35,201 nucleotides of DNA. Source: Synechococcaceae bacterium WBB_10_009. Its GTDB lineage: Bacteria > Cyanobacteriota > Cyanobacteriia > PCC-6307 > Cyanobiaceae. Positions 1 through 9,242 of the stretch are shown in pieces. Within the stretch, counting starts at the first letter, position 1, and each line of letters starts with the position of its first letter. The position numbers and the translations under genes are program-made. Under the pieces are notes generated by a model. It was given only the letters and a program-made list of their open reading frames with translations, made no database searches and had not been told where the DNA came from. The stretch lies in the NCBI GenBank assembly GCA_010030955.1, contig RHBP01000002.1:1-35201 (forward strand). Reading direction: 5' to 3'.

Positions 1-544
1 CGGCCTGGGGGCGCAGCTCCCAAGACGCAGCCAGGGTTTCGGGCTCCGGCCAATCGGCGCTGATGCGTTGCGCCTCCCCGCGCCACGGGCCACTCAATTG
101 CTCCAGGTCGAGGGGCGGACACTCGGCCTGCGGCGTGCCGTTGCGCCACTCGCGGATCAGCACCAGCTGATCAAAGCGGCCGTCGTCGCGGTGCAGCTGC
201 ACGAGGCGGTGGCGGCGGTCGCCATGGATGAAGCCAAACTCGCCGCCGAACACGCTGCCCGGTGCCACCTGCAGGGTGCCCTTGCAGAAGCTGCCGGAGC
301 TGAAGAACACCACCTGGCGCCCAAGGCTGCGGTAGTCCTCGCTGTGGTCACGAATGGGGGTTCCTCCCCGGTCGCCGGCGGCGTAGCGCCGCAGGCGGAA
401 GTGCACCAGGCGCTCCTCCGACCCCTGCTCAAGGCAGAGGATTGAATCGGTGCTCTCCAGCTCCTGGGCCTCGCGGCCGATGCCGGTGAAGGTGCCCAGC
501 CATTCGCCGAGGTTGCCGAGGAAGTTGTCCCACTGGCTGGCCAT
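1..544 (-). CDS. DUF3598-like cyanobacterial protein, C-terminus truncated by window edge
   Basis: Hand translation from ATG at 544 (MASQWDNFLGNLGEWLGTFTGIGREAQELESTDSILCLEQ...) stays open to base 1. It is absent from the supplied ORF track because it runs off the edge. Resembles DUF3598 proteins. Confidence 0.75.
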   Translation of the reverse strand, partial: MASQWDNFLGNLGEWLGTFTGIGREAQELESTDSILCLEQGSEERLVHFRLRRYAAGDRGGTPIRDHSEDYRSLGRQVVFFSSGSFCKGTLQVAPGSVFGGEFGFIHGDRRHRLVQLHRDDGRFDQLVLIREWRNGTPQAECPPLDLEQLSGPWRGEAQRISADWPEPETLAASWELRPQA

Positions 545-577
545 GGAGGTGTGCGGGGGTGGTGTGCGGCCCGCGGC

Positions 578-802
578 TCAGCCGGCCTTCTGCAGGGAGG
601 GTTGCTCCTCCGGCAGGATCGCGCCCGCCACGGGGCACACCTGCAGGCAAATGCCGCAATCGATGCAGGTGTCGAAGTCGATCCAGAAAAAGGCGGTGCC
701 CTTGGCGTTGGCCCCGGTGCCCGGCTGGATGCAGGCCACCGGGCAAGCGTCCACGCAATCGGCCACCCCTTCACAAATGTCGGTGACGATGGTGTGGGCC
801 AT
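578..802 (-). CDS. 4Fe-4S dicluster ferredoxin
   Basis: MAHTIVTDICEGVADCVDACPVACIQPG...FDTCIDCGICLQVCPVAGAI; two Cys clusters typical of bacterial-type ferredoxin. Start placed at the internal Met (802) rather than 850. Confidence 0.85.
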   Translation of the reverse strand: MAHTIVTDICEGVADCVDACPVACIQPGTGANAKGTAFFWIDFDTCIDCGICLQVCPVAGAILPEEQPSLQKAG

Positions 803-828
803 GGGTGCGATGCCGGCGTGGCCGAATC

Positions 829-2010
829 CTAGGCAGAGCCTTGGATCCAACGGGCCTCACGGCAGAGGCGCTGGCGGGCGATGGCCTCCGCCTCCGTGGC
901 ACTGCCGCAGGGCTGGTGGTGCAGCTCCGCCGCCTGGCCGGCCCCATGCAGCTGCTCCAGCAGATCCAGGGCCGGGCCCAGGTCCGCTGCGGTGGCCCAG
1001 GCCACCAACACCCTCCCCTGGGGCTCGGGTGCTGTGGCGTCGGTGCCCAGCAGCTCCCGCACCGCCTCCACATCCACCCCAAACCCAAGGCCGGTGGCTG
1101 CCCCCCCAAACCGGCTCACCAGGGCGTCGTAGCGGCCACCACTGGCGATGGCCACCGGGGCCTCCGCCCCTCGGCACACCAGCTTGAGCACCAGACCGTC
1201 GTAGAGGTCGAAGTGGGGCTGGAAGCTGGGGTCGAGCTGCAGGGTCACCCCCTGCCGGGCCGCCGCCGGGCCCAACCGTTTCAGGGTGTGGGCCAGCTGG
1301 TCGAGCACCGGGGTCGGTCCCAACAGCTGTTCCAGCTGGTAGAGCACCGGTTCCACATCGCCACGCAGGCGCATCAGCCCCTGCAGGGCCAGGCGTTGGT
1401 GGCCGGGCAGGTCGAGCTGCGCCAGGGCCAGGAGGTCGTACTGAATCAGGGCCCGGCGGGTGGCCAGCCGCTGCGGCTCGGGCACCTGCCCCAGCAACGT
1501 GGTGAGCACGGCGTGGTGCCCCACCAACAGCACCGGCCGGTGGGCAGCGTTGATCCCCAGCTGCCGCAGGCAGGCCAGCAGCAGCAGCAGCAATTCCCCA
1601 TCGCCAGCCCCGGGTTCCGAGCTGCCATCCCCCAGCAGCTCCACGCCGCTCTGCAAGCGCTCCTCAAAGCGGGGGCCGGTTTCCCCCTCCACCGTGCGGA
1701 ACACCGATCCGGCACTCCACAGCCGCAGGGGTCGCGGTCGCTGGCCCAGGCGGGTGCAGGCGGCACGGGCGATGGAGGCCGTCATCTCCGGCCGCAGCCC
1801 CAGGGGCTCGGCGGCCGCCACACGCACCAGTTCACGGTCGTTGATGCTGCCGCCGGCTTCGAGGGTTTCCAGCCGCTCCACCGCCGGTGGCGACACCTCG
1901 GCATAGCCCCACATCCGATACACGCCGGCCAGCTGCTCGCACAGCCAGCGGTTGGCCTCCACCTCGCGCGGGTTGAGGTCCCGGGCGCCAGCCGCCGGTT
2001 GCAGGGCCAT
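829..2010 (-). CDS. hisZ: ATP phosphoribosyltransferase regulatory subunit (HisZ)
   Basis: HisRS-like fold: RWLCEQLAGVYRMWGYAEVSPPAVERLETL, LRPEMTASIARAACTRL, GGRYDALVSRFGG. Start MALQPAAGARDLNPRE at 2010. Confidence 0.85.
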   Translation of the reverse strand: MALQPAAGARDLNPREVEANRWLCEQLAGVYRMWGYAEVSPPAVERLETLEAGGSINDRELVRVAAAEPLGLRPEMTASIARAACTRLGQRPRPLRLWSAGSVFRTVEGETGPRFEERLQSGVELLGDGSSEPGAGDGELLLLLLACLRQLGINAAHRPVLLVGHHAVLTTLLGQVPEPQRLATRRALIQYDLLALAQLDLPGHQRLALQGLMRLRGDVEPVLYQLEQLLGPTPVLDQLAHTLKRLGPAAARQGVTLQLDPSFQPHFDLYDGLVLKLVCRGAEAPVAIASGGRYDALVSRFGGAATGLGFGVDVEAVRELLGTDATAPEPQGRVLVAWATAADLGPALDLLEQLHGAGQAAELHHQPCGSATEAEAIARQRLCREARWIQGSA

Positions 2011-2039
2011 GGTGAGCGTGCCGTCCCGAAGGGGTGATC

Positions 2040-2960
2040 CTATGGAGCGGCGGCTGCGGCGCCATGGGGGGCATCCAGCTCCGGCGCCCCGAAACTGCTG
2101 CCCGGGAGGGGCCTGCATTGGGCCAGCCCGTCGATCAACGGCTGCCGCAGGCCAGGGGCGCAGGCAATGATCCGGCCCTCAGCCAGCTGGGCCGGCCCAC
2201 CGTCATAGGCGCAGACCACACCGCCCGCCCCTTCCACCAGGGCGATGCCCGCCGCCAGGTCCCACGGCGCCAGGCCCCGTTCCCAGTAGCCATCGAGGCG
2301 TCCGGCCGCCACAAAGGCCAGATCCACCGCCGCCGCCCCGCCCCGCCGCACGCCACGGCTGCGGTGGGTGAACCAGGCGAATTCGGCGTAGTTGTTGTCC
2401 AGTCGGGTGTGGCGGTCGTAGGCAAACCCCGTCACCAGCAGGGCCTGGCCCACCTCGGCGCACTGCGTGACCCGCAGGGGGCTGTCGTTGCACCAGGCCC
2501 CCAGACCCGGCGCCGACCAATACAGCTCCTGCAGCACGGGCACCGCCAGGGCCCCCAGCAGGGGCACGCCGGCCACCGTGAGCCCAACGGAGGTGCCGAA
2601 CAGCGGATAGCCGTGGGCGTAGTTGGTGGTGCCATCGAGGGGGTCGACACACCACTCCAGGGTTGAGCCGCGGCCTTCGCGTCGGCCCCCCTCTTCGGCC
2701 AACACCCCCAGCTCCGGCGTCTCCCGTTCGAGCACCGCCAGCACCGCCCGCTCCGCCGCCACATCGGCTTCGGTCACCAGGTCGCCGGCGCGGCCCTTCT
2801 CCCGGATCCGCTCCAGTTGACCGAAGTGCAGCCGCAATTGCTCGGCGCCCGCCTCCGCCGCACGGCGGGCCACGGCGGCCAGGGCCTCAAGCCGCCCCGC
2901 TGGCAGGGCCGCCGCCGCCAGTGCCGACGCGGTGAGGCAGGCGGGGGCTGGGCTGCTCAT
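2040..2960 (-). CDS. Inositol monophosphatase family protein
   Basis: GDLVTEADVAAERAVLAVL and WCVDPLDGTTNYAHGYPLF match the IMPase metal-binding motifs; WDLAAGIALVEGAGGVV matches the second motif. Confidence 0.9.
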   Translation of the reverse strand: MSSPAPACLTASALAAAALPAGRLEALAAVARRAAEAGAEQLRLHFGQLERIREKGRAGDLVTEADVAAERAVLAVLERETPELGVLAEEGGRREGRGSTLEWCVDPLDGTTNYAHGYPLFGTSVGLTVAGVPLLGALAVPVLQELYWSAPGLGAWCNDSPLRVTQCAEVGQALLVTGFAYDRHTRLDNNYAEFAWFTHRSRGVRRGGAAAVDLAFVAAGRLDGYWERGLAPWDLAAGIALVEGAGGVVCAYDGGPAQLAEGRIIACAPGLRQPLIDGLAQCRPLPGSSFGAPELDAPHGAAAAAP

Positions 2961-3322
2961 TCGTCGTCCAGCGGCAGGCCGGCCCGCACCTGTCCCCGGC
3001 CGAAGTGGCGGCCGAATTGCAGCTCATACACCTCGTCTTCGTCCTGGGTTTCCACCTCCAGGGGGCCGGTGGCGCGGGCCACGCACAGCAGGCCGTAGCC
3101 CCGGGAGCGCACCTCGCGGGAGAGGCCGAGGGCTTCGCGCTGGTCGATCGTGCCGTTGAGCACCCGCACGGCACAGGCGGTGCAGCAACCGTTGCGGCAA
3201 CTGAACGGCAGGGGCTGCCCCTGCTGCTCAAAACTGCGCAGGATGTAGTCGCCCTCCGGCACCTCGAGGGCAATGGTGCGGTTCTGCTGCCGCCAGTGGA
3301 CCGTGATCGGATGGGTGCGCAT
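2957..3322 (-). CDS. 2Fe-2S ferredoxin (plant/cyanobacterial type)
   Basis: PFSCRNGCCTACAVRVLNG motif with downstream GLLCVARATGPLEVETQDEDEVY; 4-nt overlap with the downstream IMPase gene. Confidence 0.85.
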   Translation of the reverse strand: MRTHPITVHWRQQNRTIALEVPEGDYILRSFEQQGQPLPFSCRNGCCTACAVRVLNGTIDQREALGLSREVRSRGYGLLCVARATGPLEVETQDEDEVYELQFGRHFGRGQVRAGLPLDDE

Positions 3323-3409
3323 GCCGGCGACCGGAGGCGGAAGAGGTGACTGCTACATTCTCAACGTTGCCCCGCTCCGCTGCGCATTCCGCAGCGATTT
3401 GCCCCTCGC

Positions 3410-3496
3410 GGAGAGGTGGCCGAGTGGTCGAAGGCGCAGCACTGGAAATGCTGTATAGGGGCAACTCTATCGAGGGTTCGAATCCCTCCCTCTCCG
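3410..3496 (+). tRNA. tRNA-Ser (anticodon GGA)
   Basis: GGAGAGG acceptor stem pairs with CCTCTCC plus discriminator G. Anticodon arm AGCACTGGAAATGCT, long variable arm, GGTTCGAATCC T-arm. Confidence 0.95.
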
Positions 3497-3502
3497 TTGA
3501 TC

Positions 3503-3534
3503 AGCCGCCCCTCCGCCCCTGGGGCGGCTTTTTC
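3503..3534 (+). terminator. Rho-independent terminator after tRNA-Ser
   Basis: AGCCGCCCC-tccgcccct-GGGGCGGCT stem-loop followed by a T run. Confidence 0.8.
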
Positions 3535-3550
3535 ATGGCGATGTTGCGGC

Positions 3551-3570
3551 CCGTTGATGTTGATCAACGG
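3551..3570. repeat. Inverted repeat CCGTTGAT-gttg-ATCAACGG upstream of dnaK
   Basis: Perfect 8-bp arms with a 4-nt spacer. Related CCGTTGAT/ATCAACGG half-copies at about 3495 and 3601. Confidence 0.6.
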
Positions 3571-3718
3571 CTCCGATCCATCGGCCGTTGCAGACAGTGA
3601 ATCAACGGCTGATTGCCCTCGCCTCCGGGGTGCGGTGGCCATCGAGCCGGGCTGGTTTGGCCCGGGGCCGGTAGCGTTGGGGCTCTCCAATCCAGCCCCC
3701 GGGGGAACGGACAGGCAC

Positions 3719-5881
3719 TTGGCACGGATCGTTGGCATCGACCTTGGCACCACCAATTCGGTGGTGGCGGTGTTGGAGGGTGGACGCCCCCAGGTGATCG
3801 CCAGCGCCGAGGGCAGCCGCACCACCCCCTCGGTGGTGGGATTCAGCAAGGACCAGGAGCTGCTGGTGGGGCAGCTGGCCCGCCGCCAACTGGTGCTCAA
3901 CCCCCGCAACACCTTCGCCAACCTCAAGCGGTTCGTCGGCCGTCAGTGGGACGAACTCGAGGACAGCAGCCTGTCGGTGCCCTACACGGTGCGGGCCAAC
4001 GACCAGGGCAACGTGCGCGTGGTTTGCCCCGCCACCGAGCGGGAGTACGCGCCTGAGGAGTTGGTGGCGTCGATCCTGCGCAAGTTGGTGGACGACGCCG
4101 GCACCTACCTGGGGGAACCGGTGGAGGCGGCGGTGATCACCGTGCCCGCTTACTTCAACGACGCCCAGCGCCAGGCCACCCGCGATGCCGGCCGCCTCGC
4201 GGGCCTCACGGTGGAGCGCATCCTCAACGAGCCCACGGCAGCGGCCCTGGCCTACGGCTTCGACCGCAGCACCGTCAAGCGGGTGCTGGTGTTCGACCTG
4301 GGGGGCGGCACCTTTGACGTGTCGGTGTTGCGCATCGCCCAGGGGGTGTTTGACGTCAAGGCCACCAGCGGCGACACCCAACTGGGGGGCAACGACTGGG
4401 ATCGGCGGATCGTGGATTGGCTGGCGGATCGCTTTCAGGCGGAGCACAGCGTTGATCTGCGCCGCGACCGGCAGGCCCTGCAGCGGCTCACGGAGGCGGC
4501 TGAAAAGGCCAAGATCGAGCTGAGCGGCGTGCAGAGCACCCCCATCTCGTTGCCGTTCATTGCCACAGGCCCCGACGGCCCGCTGCACATCGAAACCACG
4601 CTGGAGCGCAGCGTGTTTGAAGGGCTGTGCCCCGACCTGCTGGATCGCCTGTTGCGGCCGGTGCAGCGGGCCCTGCGCGATTCCGGGCTGGCGGCGGAGG
4701 ACATCGACGACGTGGTGCTGGTGGGGGGATCCACCCGCATGCCGATGGTGCAGCAAATGGTGCGCACCTTGGTGCCCCTGGAGCCCTGCCAGTCGGTGAA
4801 CCCCGACGAGGTGGTGGCGATCGGGGCCGCCGTGCAGGCCGGGATCCTCACGGGTGAGTTGCGCGATCTGATGCTCAACGACGTGACGCCGTTGTCGTTG
4901 GGGCTGGAGACCATCGGCGGCGTCATGAAGGTGCTGATCCCGCGCAACACGCCGATCCCCGTGCGCAAAAGCGATGTGTTCAGCACCTCGGAGCCCAACC
5001 AGAGCTCCGTGGAGGTGCATGTGTTGCAGGGGGAGCGGCAGATGGCCGAGGGCAACAAAAGCCTCGGACGCTTCCGGCTCTCCGGCATCCCCCCGGCCCC
5101 CCGCGGGGTGCCCCAGGTGCAGGTGTCGTTCGACATTGACGCCAATGGCCTGTTGCAGGTGTCCGCCACCGACCGCACCACCGGCCGTCAGCAGAGCGTC
5201 AGCATCCAAGGCGGCTCCAACCTCAGCGAAGGGGAGATCAAGCAGCTGATCGAGGAGGCGGAGCGCAAGGCCTCGGAGGACCGCCGCCGCAAGGCGGAGA
5301 TCGACCGTCGCAACCGGGCGCTCACATTGGTGGCCCAGGCGGAGCGCCGCCTGCGGGATGCCGCCCTGGAGTTGGGGCCCTACGGCGCTGAACGCCAGCA
5401 GCGGGCGGTGGAGGTGGCCATGCGCGATGTGCAGGAGCAACTCAACGCCGACGACCTCACGGATCTCGACCTTTCGGTGAGCCAGCTGCAGGAGGCCCTC
5501 TATGGCCTCAACCGGCGGCTGGCCAAGGAGCGCAGCCAGGACAGCAATCCGCTGCAGGGCCTCAAAAACACCCTCGGGTCCCTCAAGGATGAGTTGTTTG
5601 CCGACGACGATTGGGATGACTGGGACCGCGGCCGCAGCCGTGATCCGTGGGCCGACAGCAGTTGGGGCGCCAGTGCCCGCTCGGGGTTGGGCTTCAACGG
5701 CGGATCCGGTGCGAGCAATGGCTACCCAAGCCGCTACGACCGTGATCGCTATGACCAAGACCGCTACGACCAAGGCCGCTATGACCAAGCCCGCTACGAC
5801 GACCGTGACCGCGACCCGGTGACCCCGCGGCGCACCTCACGGCAGGACCCCTTTGATGGGGATCCCTGGGCTGAGGACTGA
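3719..5881 (+). CDS. dnaK: Hsp70 chaperone DnaK, DnaK3-like (followed by a dnaJ gene)
   Basis: ARIVGIDLGTTNSVVAVLEGG, FDLGGGTFDVSVL, DVVLVGGSTRMPMVQ. Start most likely TTG at 3719; the ORF-track start at 3416 lies inside the tRNA. Charged or repetitive C-terminal tail. Confidence 0.9.
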   Translation: MARIVGIDLGTTNSVVAVLEGGRPQVIASAEGSRTTPSVVGFSKDQELLVGQLARRQLVLNPRNTFANLKRFVGRQWDELEDSSLSVPYTVRANDQGNVRVVCPATEREYAPEELVASILRKLVDDAGTYLGEPVEAAVITVPAYFNDAQRQATRDAGRLAGLTVERILNEPTAAALAYGFDRSTVKRVLVFDLGGGTFDVSVLRIAQGVFDVKATSGDTQLGGNDWDRRIVDWLADRFQAEHSVDLRRDRQALQRLTEAAEKAKIELSGVQSTPISLPFIATGPDGPLHIETTLERSVFEGLCPDLLDRLLRPVQRALRDSGLAAEDIDDVVLVGGSTRMPMVQQMVRTLVPLEPCQSVNPDEVVAIGAAVQAGILTGELRDLMLNDVTPLSLGLETIGGVMKVLIPRNTPIPVRKSDVFSTSEPNQSSVEVHVLQGERQMAEGNKSLGRFRLSGIPPAPRGVPQVQVSFDIDANGLLQVSATDRTTGRQQSVSIQGGSNLSEGEIKQLIEEAERKASEDRRRKAEIDRRNRALTLVAQAERRLRDAALELGPYGAERQQRAVEVAMRDVQEQLNADDLTDLDLSVSQLQEALYGLNRRLAKERSQDSNPLQGLKNTLGSLKDELFADDDWDDWDRGRSRDPWADSSWGASARSGLGFNGGSGASNGYPSRYDRDRYDQDRYDQGRYDQARYDDRDRDPVTPRRTSRQDPFDGDPWAED
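5732..5800 (+). repeat. 15-nt tandem repeat coding for RYD(R/Q)(D/G/A) in the DnaK tail
   Basis: CGCTACGACCGTGAT / CGCTATGACCAAGAC / CGCTACGACCAAGGC / CGCTATGACCAAGCC / CGCTACGACGAC. Confidence 0.85.
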
Positions 5882-5886
5882 GCGCC

Positions 5887-6873
5887 GTGGCCGCAGCCCC
5901 GGCTCAGGGAGCCCCCGTCAACCACTGGGCCGTGCTGGGCCTGGAGCCCGGTGCCGATGCCGTGAGCCTCAAGCGCGCCTTCCGGCAGCAGGCCCGCCGT
6001 TGGCATCCCGACCTGAACGGCAACGACCCCCACGCCGAGGAGCAATTCAAGGCGGTCAATGAGGCCTATGCGGTGCTCAGCGACCCCCAGCGCCGCCAGC
6101 AGTGGGAGCAGGCCATCGATCCCGCCGATGCCGCCGCCGCGGGGCTCGACCCCTTCGCCCGTGGCTTCCCCGACTTCGACGACTACCTCGACACGCTGTT
6201 TGGACGCCCCAGACGCCGCCAGCGCAACCCCATGCCGTGGCGCGATGCCGATGGCACCGACCTGGATGCCGACAGCGGGTCCGAGGCTGATCTGGATGCT
6301 CAGCCCGAGCCGGAACCCCCGCGGGGCCGCGGTGATGTGACGCCATCCCCATCCCCACCGCCCCCGGTGAGCCTCACCGCAGACCTGGAATCGGTGGTGG
6401 AGCTCACCCCGGACCAGGCCCTGCACGGCGAGCGGGTGGAGCTGGATCTGCCGGATGGCTCCTGCGTGGAGGTGTGGACCCCGGCGTTGGCGGGCGATGG
6501 TTGGCGTCTGCGACTGGCCGGTGTGGCCCCCGGCGGCGGCGACCATTTTCTGCAGTTGCGGGTGCGCACTTCGGAGGGGCTGCGCATCGATGGGCTGCGG
6601 GTGCTGTACCGCTTGGAGATCCCACCGGCGGATGGCGCCCTGGGGTGCATGGTGGTGGTGCCCACCCTGGAGGGCCCGGTGCAACTGCGTGTGCCGCCGG
6701 GGTCCTCCAGTGGCCGCCTGTTGCGGCTCCGGGGCCGGGGCCTCAGCCGCGGGCAGGAGCGGGGCGATCAATTGGTGGAGATCCGCTTGGTGGTGCCCCA
6801 GGACCTCACGGAGGCGGAGCTGGCGCTCTACCGCCGCCTGCAGGAACTGGCCACCCAGTGGGACGGCGGCTGA
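5887..6873 (+). CDS. dnaJ: DnaJ-family co-chaperone (DnaJ3-like)
   Basis: NHWAVLGLEPGADAVSLKRAFRQQARRWHPDLNGNDPHAEEQFKAVNEAYAVLSDP J-domain with HPD; C-terminal DnaJ-like substrate domain; GTG start; immediately downstream of dnaK. Confidence 0.88.
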   Translation: MAAAPAQGAPVNHWAVLGLEPGADAVSLKRAFRQQARRWHPDLNGNDPHAEEQFKAVNEAYAVLSDPQRRQQWEQAIDPADAAAAGLDPFARGFPDFDDYLDTLFGRPRRRQRNPMPWRDADGTDLDADSGSEADLDAQPEPEPPRGRGDVTPSPSPPPPVSLTADLESVVELTPDQALHGERVELDLPDGSCVEVWTPALAGDGWRLRLAGVAPGGGDHFLQLRVRTSEGLRIDGLRVLYRLEIPPADGALGCMVVVPTLEGPVQLRVPPGSSSGRLLRLRGRGLSRGQERGDQLVEIRLVVPQDLTEAELALYRRLQELATQWDGG

Positions 6874-6929
6874 GCCAGGCGCCAACCGCGTGATCAATGA
6901 GACACTGAGGGCCGCCCCCCTGCGCACCG

Positions 6930-7343
6930 ATGTCGGTCCACGTCCTGCTGTTTGACGCCGGCAGCGAGAACGAGGGCATCCATTCCCTCGAACTCAATGG
7001 CACCACGGTGGTGCTGCTGTTTGAGGACCGCGACGACGCCGAGCGGTATGCCGGCCTGCTGGAGGCCCAGGACTTCCCCGCTCCCACCGTGGAGGCCCTC
7101 GACCGCGCCGAAATGGAAGCGTTCTGTGGCAATGCCGGCTACGAAGCTCGCTTCGTGCCGGCGGGGTTCCTGCCGCAGACCGCCGAGGAGCGCCTGCTGA
7201 TTGCCCCCCCGGAGCGCAACATGGACGTGACCTCCTGGCGCGACCAGGAGGAGCCCGCAGCGGCCATGGCCGAGCCGGACACCGCGGGCGGTGGCAATGC
7301 CGAGCTCGAGGCGTTCCGCCGCCGGCTCGAGGGGCTGCTGTGA
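6930..7343 (+). CDS. DUF3110 domain-containing protein
   Basis: MSVHVLLFDAGSENEGIHSLELNGTTVVLLFEDRDDAERYAGLLEAQDFP resembles cyanobacterial DUF3110. Confidence 0.8.
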   Translation: MSVHVLLFDAGSENEGIHSLELNGTTVVLLFEDRDDAERYAGLLEAQDFPAPTVEALDRAEMEAFCGNAGYEARFVPAGFLPQTAEERLLIAPPERNMDVTSWRDQEEPAAAMAEPDTAGGGNAELEAFRRRLEGLL

Positions 7344-8287
7344 GCGGAACCCCATTCGACGAGGTGCAGCGCGGACACCTGCTCACCGAGCAGCCCCATC
7401 CCCGCAGCACCGATCTCGATGCCCTCAGCACCGCTGCGCTGGTGGAGCTCTTTTGCGACGAGGACCGCCGCCCCCAGGAGGCCGTCGCCGCCGCGGCGCC
7501 GGCCCTGGCCCAGGCCATCGATGCCATCACCGCGCGCCTGGCCCGCGGCGGTCGGCTGTTCTACCTGGGGGCGGGGACATCCGGTCGCCTGGGGGTTCTG
7601 GATGCGGCGGAATGTCCGCCCACCTTCTGCAGCCCACCTGAGTTGGTGCAGGGGGTGCTGGCCGGCGGTGCCGCGGCCCTGCTGCGCAGCTCCGAGGGCC
7701 TGGAGGACCTGCGCGATGCCGGCGGGCGCGACGACCTGGTGGCCCGCGGACTCCAGCCGGGCGATGCCCTGGTGGGCATCGCCGCCGGTGGCACCACCCC
7801 CTACGTGCACGGTGGACTGGCCCACGCCCAACAGATTGGTGCCCTCGCCATTGCCATGGCCTGCGTGCCTCAGGACCAGGTGACGATGCCCTGCGACATC
7901 GACATCCGGCTGCTGACGGGCCCGGAGTTGCTGGCGGGCTCCACACGGTTAAAGGCCGGCACCGCCACCAAGATGGCCCTCAACATCCTCAGCACCGGCG
8001 TGATGGTGCGGCTGGGGAAGGTCTACGGCAACCGCATGGTGGACGTGGCGGTGACCAACAGCAAACTCGAGGACCGGGCCCTGCGCATGCTCCAGGACCT
8101 CGGTGGCATCCCACGCCCGCAGGGGCGCCAGTGGCTGCAGCGCAGCGGCGGCTCGGTGAAGGTGGCGTTGTTGATGGCCACCTCTGGCCTCAGCTTCGAA
8201 CGGGCCCAGGCGCTCCTGCACCGCTGCCAGGGGCAGTTGCGCCAGGCCCTGGCGGAGGCGCCTCAGCCGCCGAACGGCCCCCAGTAG
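7340..8287 (+). CDS. murQ: N-acetylmuramic acid 6-phosphate etherase
   Basis: LARGGRLFYLGAGTSGRLGVLDAAECPPTF, LKAGTATKMALNILSTGVMVRLGKVYGNRMVDV signature; GTG start overlapping the upstream stop. Confidence 0.92.
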   Translation: MSGTPFDEVQRGHLLTEQPHPRSTDLDALSTAALVELFCDEDRRPQEAVAAAAPALAQAIDAITARLARGGRLFYLGAGTSGRLGVLDAAECPPTFCSPPELVQGVLAGGAAALLRSSEGLEDLRDAGGRDDLVARGLQPGDALVGIAAGGTTPYVHGGLAHAQQIGALAIAMACVPQDQVTMPCDIDIRLLTGPELLAGSTRLKAGTATKMALNILSTGVMVRLGKVYGNRMVDVAVTNSKLEDRALRMLQDLGGIPRPQGRQWLQRSGGSVKVALLMATSGLSFERAQALLHRCQGQLRQALAEAPQPPNGPQ

Positions 8288-9183
8288 GGCTGGGTCAGCA
8301 GGTCGAGCCGGCGGCGGGTTTCCGCGGGCACGTGCTCCTGTGGGGTCATCAGCGCATCCCGCAGGGCGCCGTGGGCGCTGCTGGTGGGCCGCAGGGCCGC
8401 CACCCGCTCGGCGGTGATGCGCACGATTTGGGTGGCCAGGGCCGCGTTGGCCCGCAGGTTGGCGATCACCATGTCGACCGTGACGCTGTCGTGGCCCTCA
8501 AACCAGCAGTCGTAATCGGTGGCCATGGCGAGGGTGGCGTAGGCGATCTCCGCCTCCCGGGCCAGCCGCGCCTCGGTGTGGTTGGTCATCCCGATCACGG
8601 AGCAGCCCCAGGAGCGGTAGAGCTGCGATTCCGCCCGGGTGGAGAAGGCGGGACCCTCCATGCACAGGTAGGTGCCCCCCCGATGCAGGGTGCGATCGGC
8701 GGGCATCAGGCTGTCCGCCACATCCGCCAGCAGGCGGCTGAGGGCCGGGCAGAACGGATCGGCGAAGGTCACGTGGGCCACCGCCCCCTGGCCGAAGAAG
8801 CTCAGGGGCCGCTGGTGTGTGCGGTCGATGAATTGATCGGGCACCACCATGTCCAGGGGGCGCACCGCCTCCTGCAGCGATCCCACCGCCGAGGGCGAGA
8901 GGATCCAGCGCACCCCCAGGGATCGCATCGCCCAGATGTTGGCGCGGTAGGGCACCTCCGTGGGCAACAGGGTGTGGTGACGGCCATGGCGCGCCAAAAA
9001 CACCACCTCCATGCCCCCCAGACGCCCCAGCCGCAGGCTGTCGGAGGGGGCGCCAAAGGGGGTGTCAACGGTGAGCTCCTGGATCTCCTCCAGGCCTTCC
9101 ATCGCATACAGGCCGCTCCCCCCCAGCACCCCAAGCCGCGCCTGGCTGAGATCGGTGCTGCTGGGGCCGGTCATGGCGATCAA
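8263..9183 (-). CDS. mtnP: S-methyl-5'-thioadenosine phosphorylase
   Basis: [87 protein letters not shown]. Confidence 0.9.
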   Translation of the reverse strand: MIAMTGPSSTDLSQARLGVLGGSGLYAMEGLEEIQELTVDTPFGAPSDSLRLGRLGGMEVVFLARHGRHHTLLPTEVPYRANIWAMRSLGVRWILSPSAVGSLQEAVRPLDMVVPDQFIDRTHQRPLSFFGQGAVAHVTFADPFCPALSRLLADVADSLMPADRTLHRGGTYLCMEGPAFSTRAESQLYRSWGCSVIGMTNHTEARLAREAEIAYATLAMATDYDCWFEGHDSVTVDMVIANLRANAALATQIVRITAERVAALRPTSSAHGALRDALMTPQEHVPAETRRRLDLLTQPYWGPFGG

Positions 9184-9242
9184 GCGGATTCAACCCTTCT
9201 ACCGGAGCGCCCATACTGATCCGGTGTGCTCTTGATGCCCCC

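Noticed and set aside
1590-1600. CAG repeat run (cagcagcagcagcagcaat) as a microsatellite
   Set aside because: Lies inside hisZ and codes a Leu run (LLLLLL); short and frame-consistent, so ordinary coding sequence.
3356-3580. Possible integrated element at tRNA-Ser
   Set aside because: The tRNA is intact and followed by its own terminator and a core gene. No integrase, no second attachment repeat long enough to support integration.
3416-3718. N-terminal extension of DnaK in the ORF track (MAEWSKAQHWKCCIGATLSRVRIPPSPL...)
   Set aside because: This is the translated tRNA-Ser plus terminator and spacer; the DnaK domain starts at TTG 3719.
3602-5788. 728-aa ORF antisense to dnaK
   Set aside because: Composition is a mirror of the dnaK codons; no domain; high-GC artefact.
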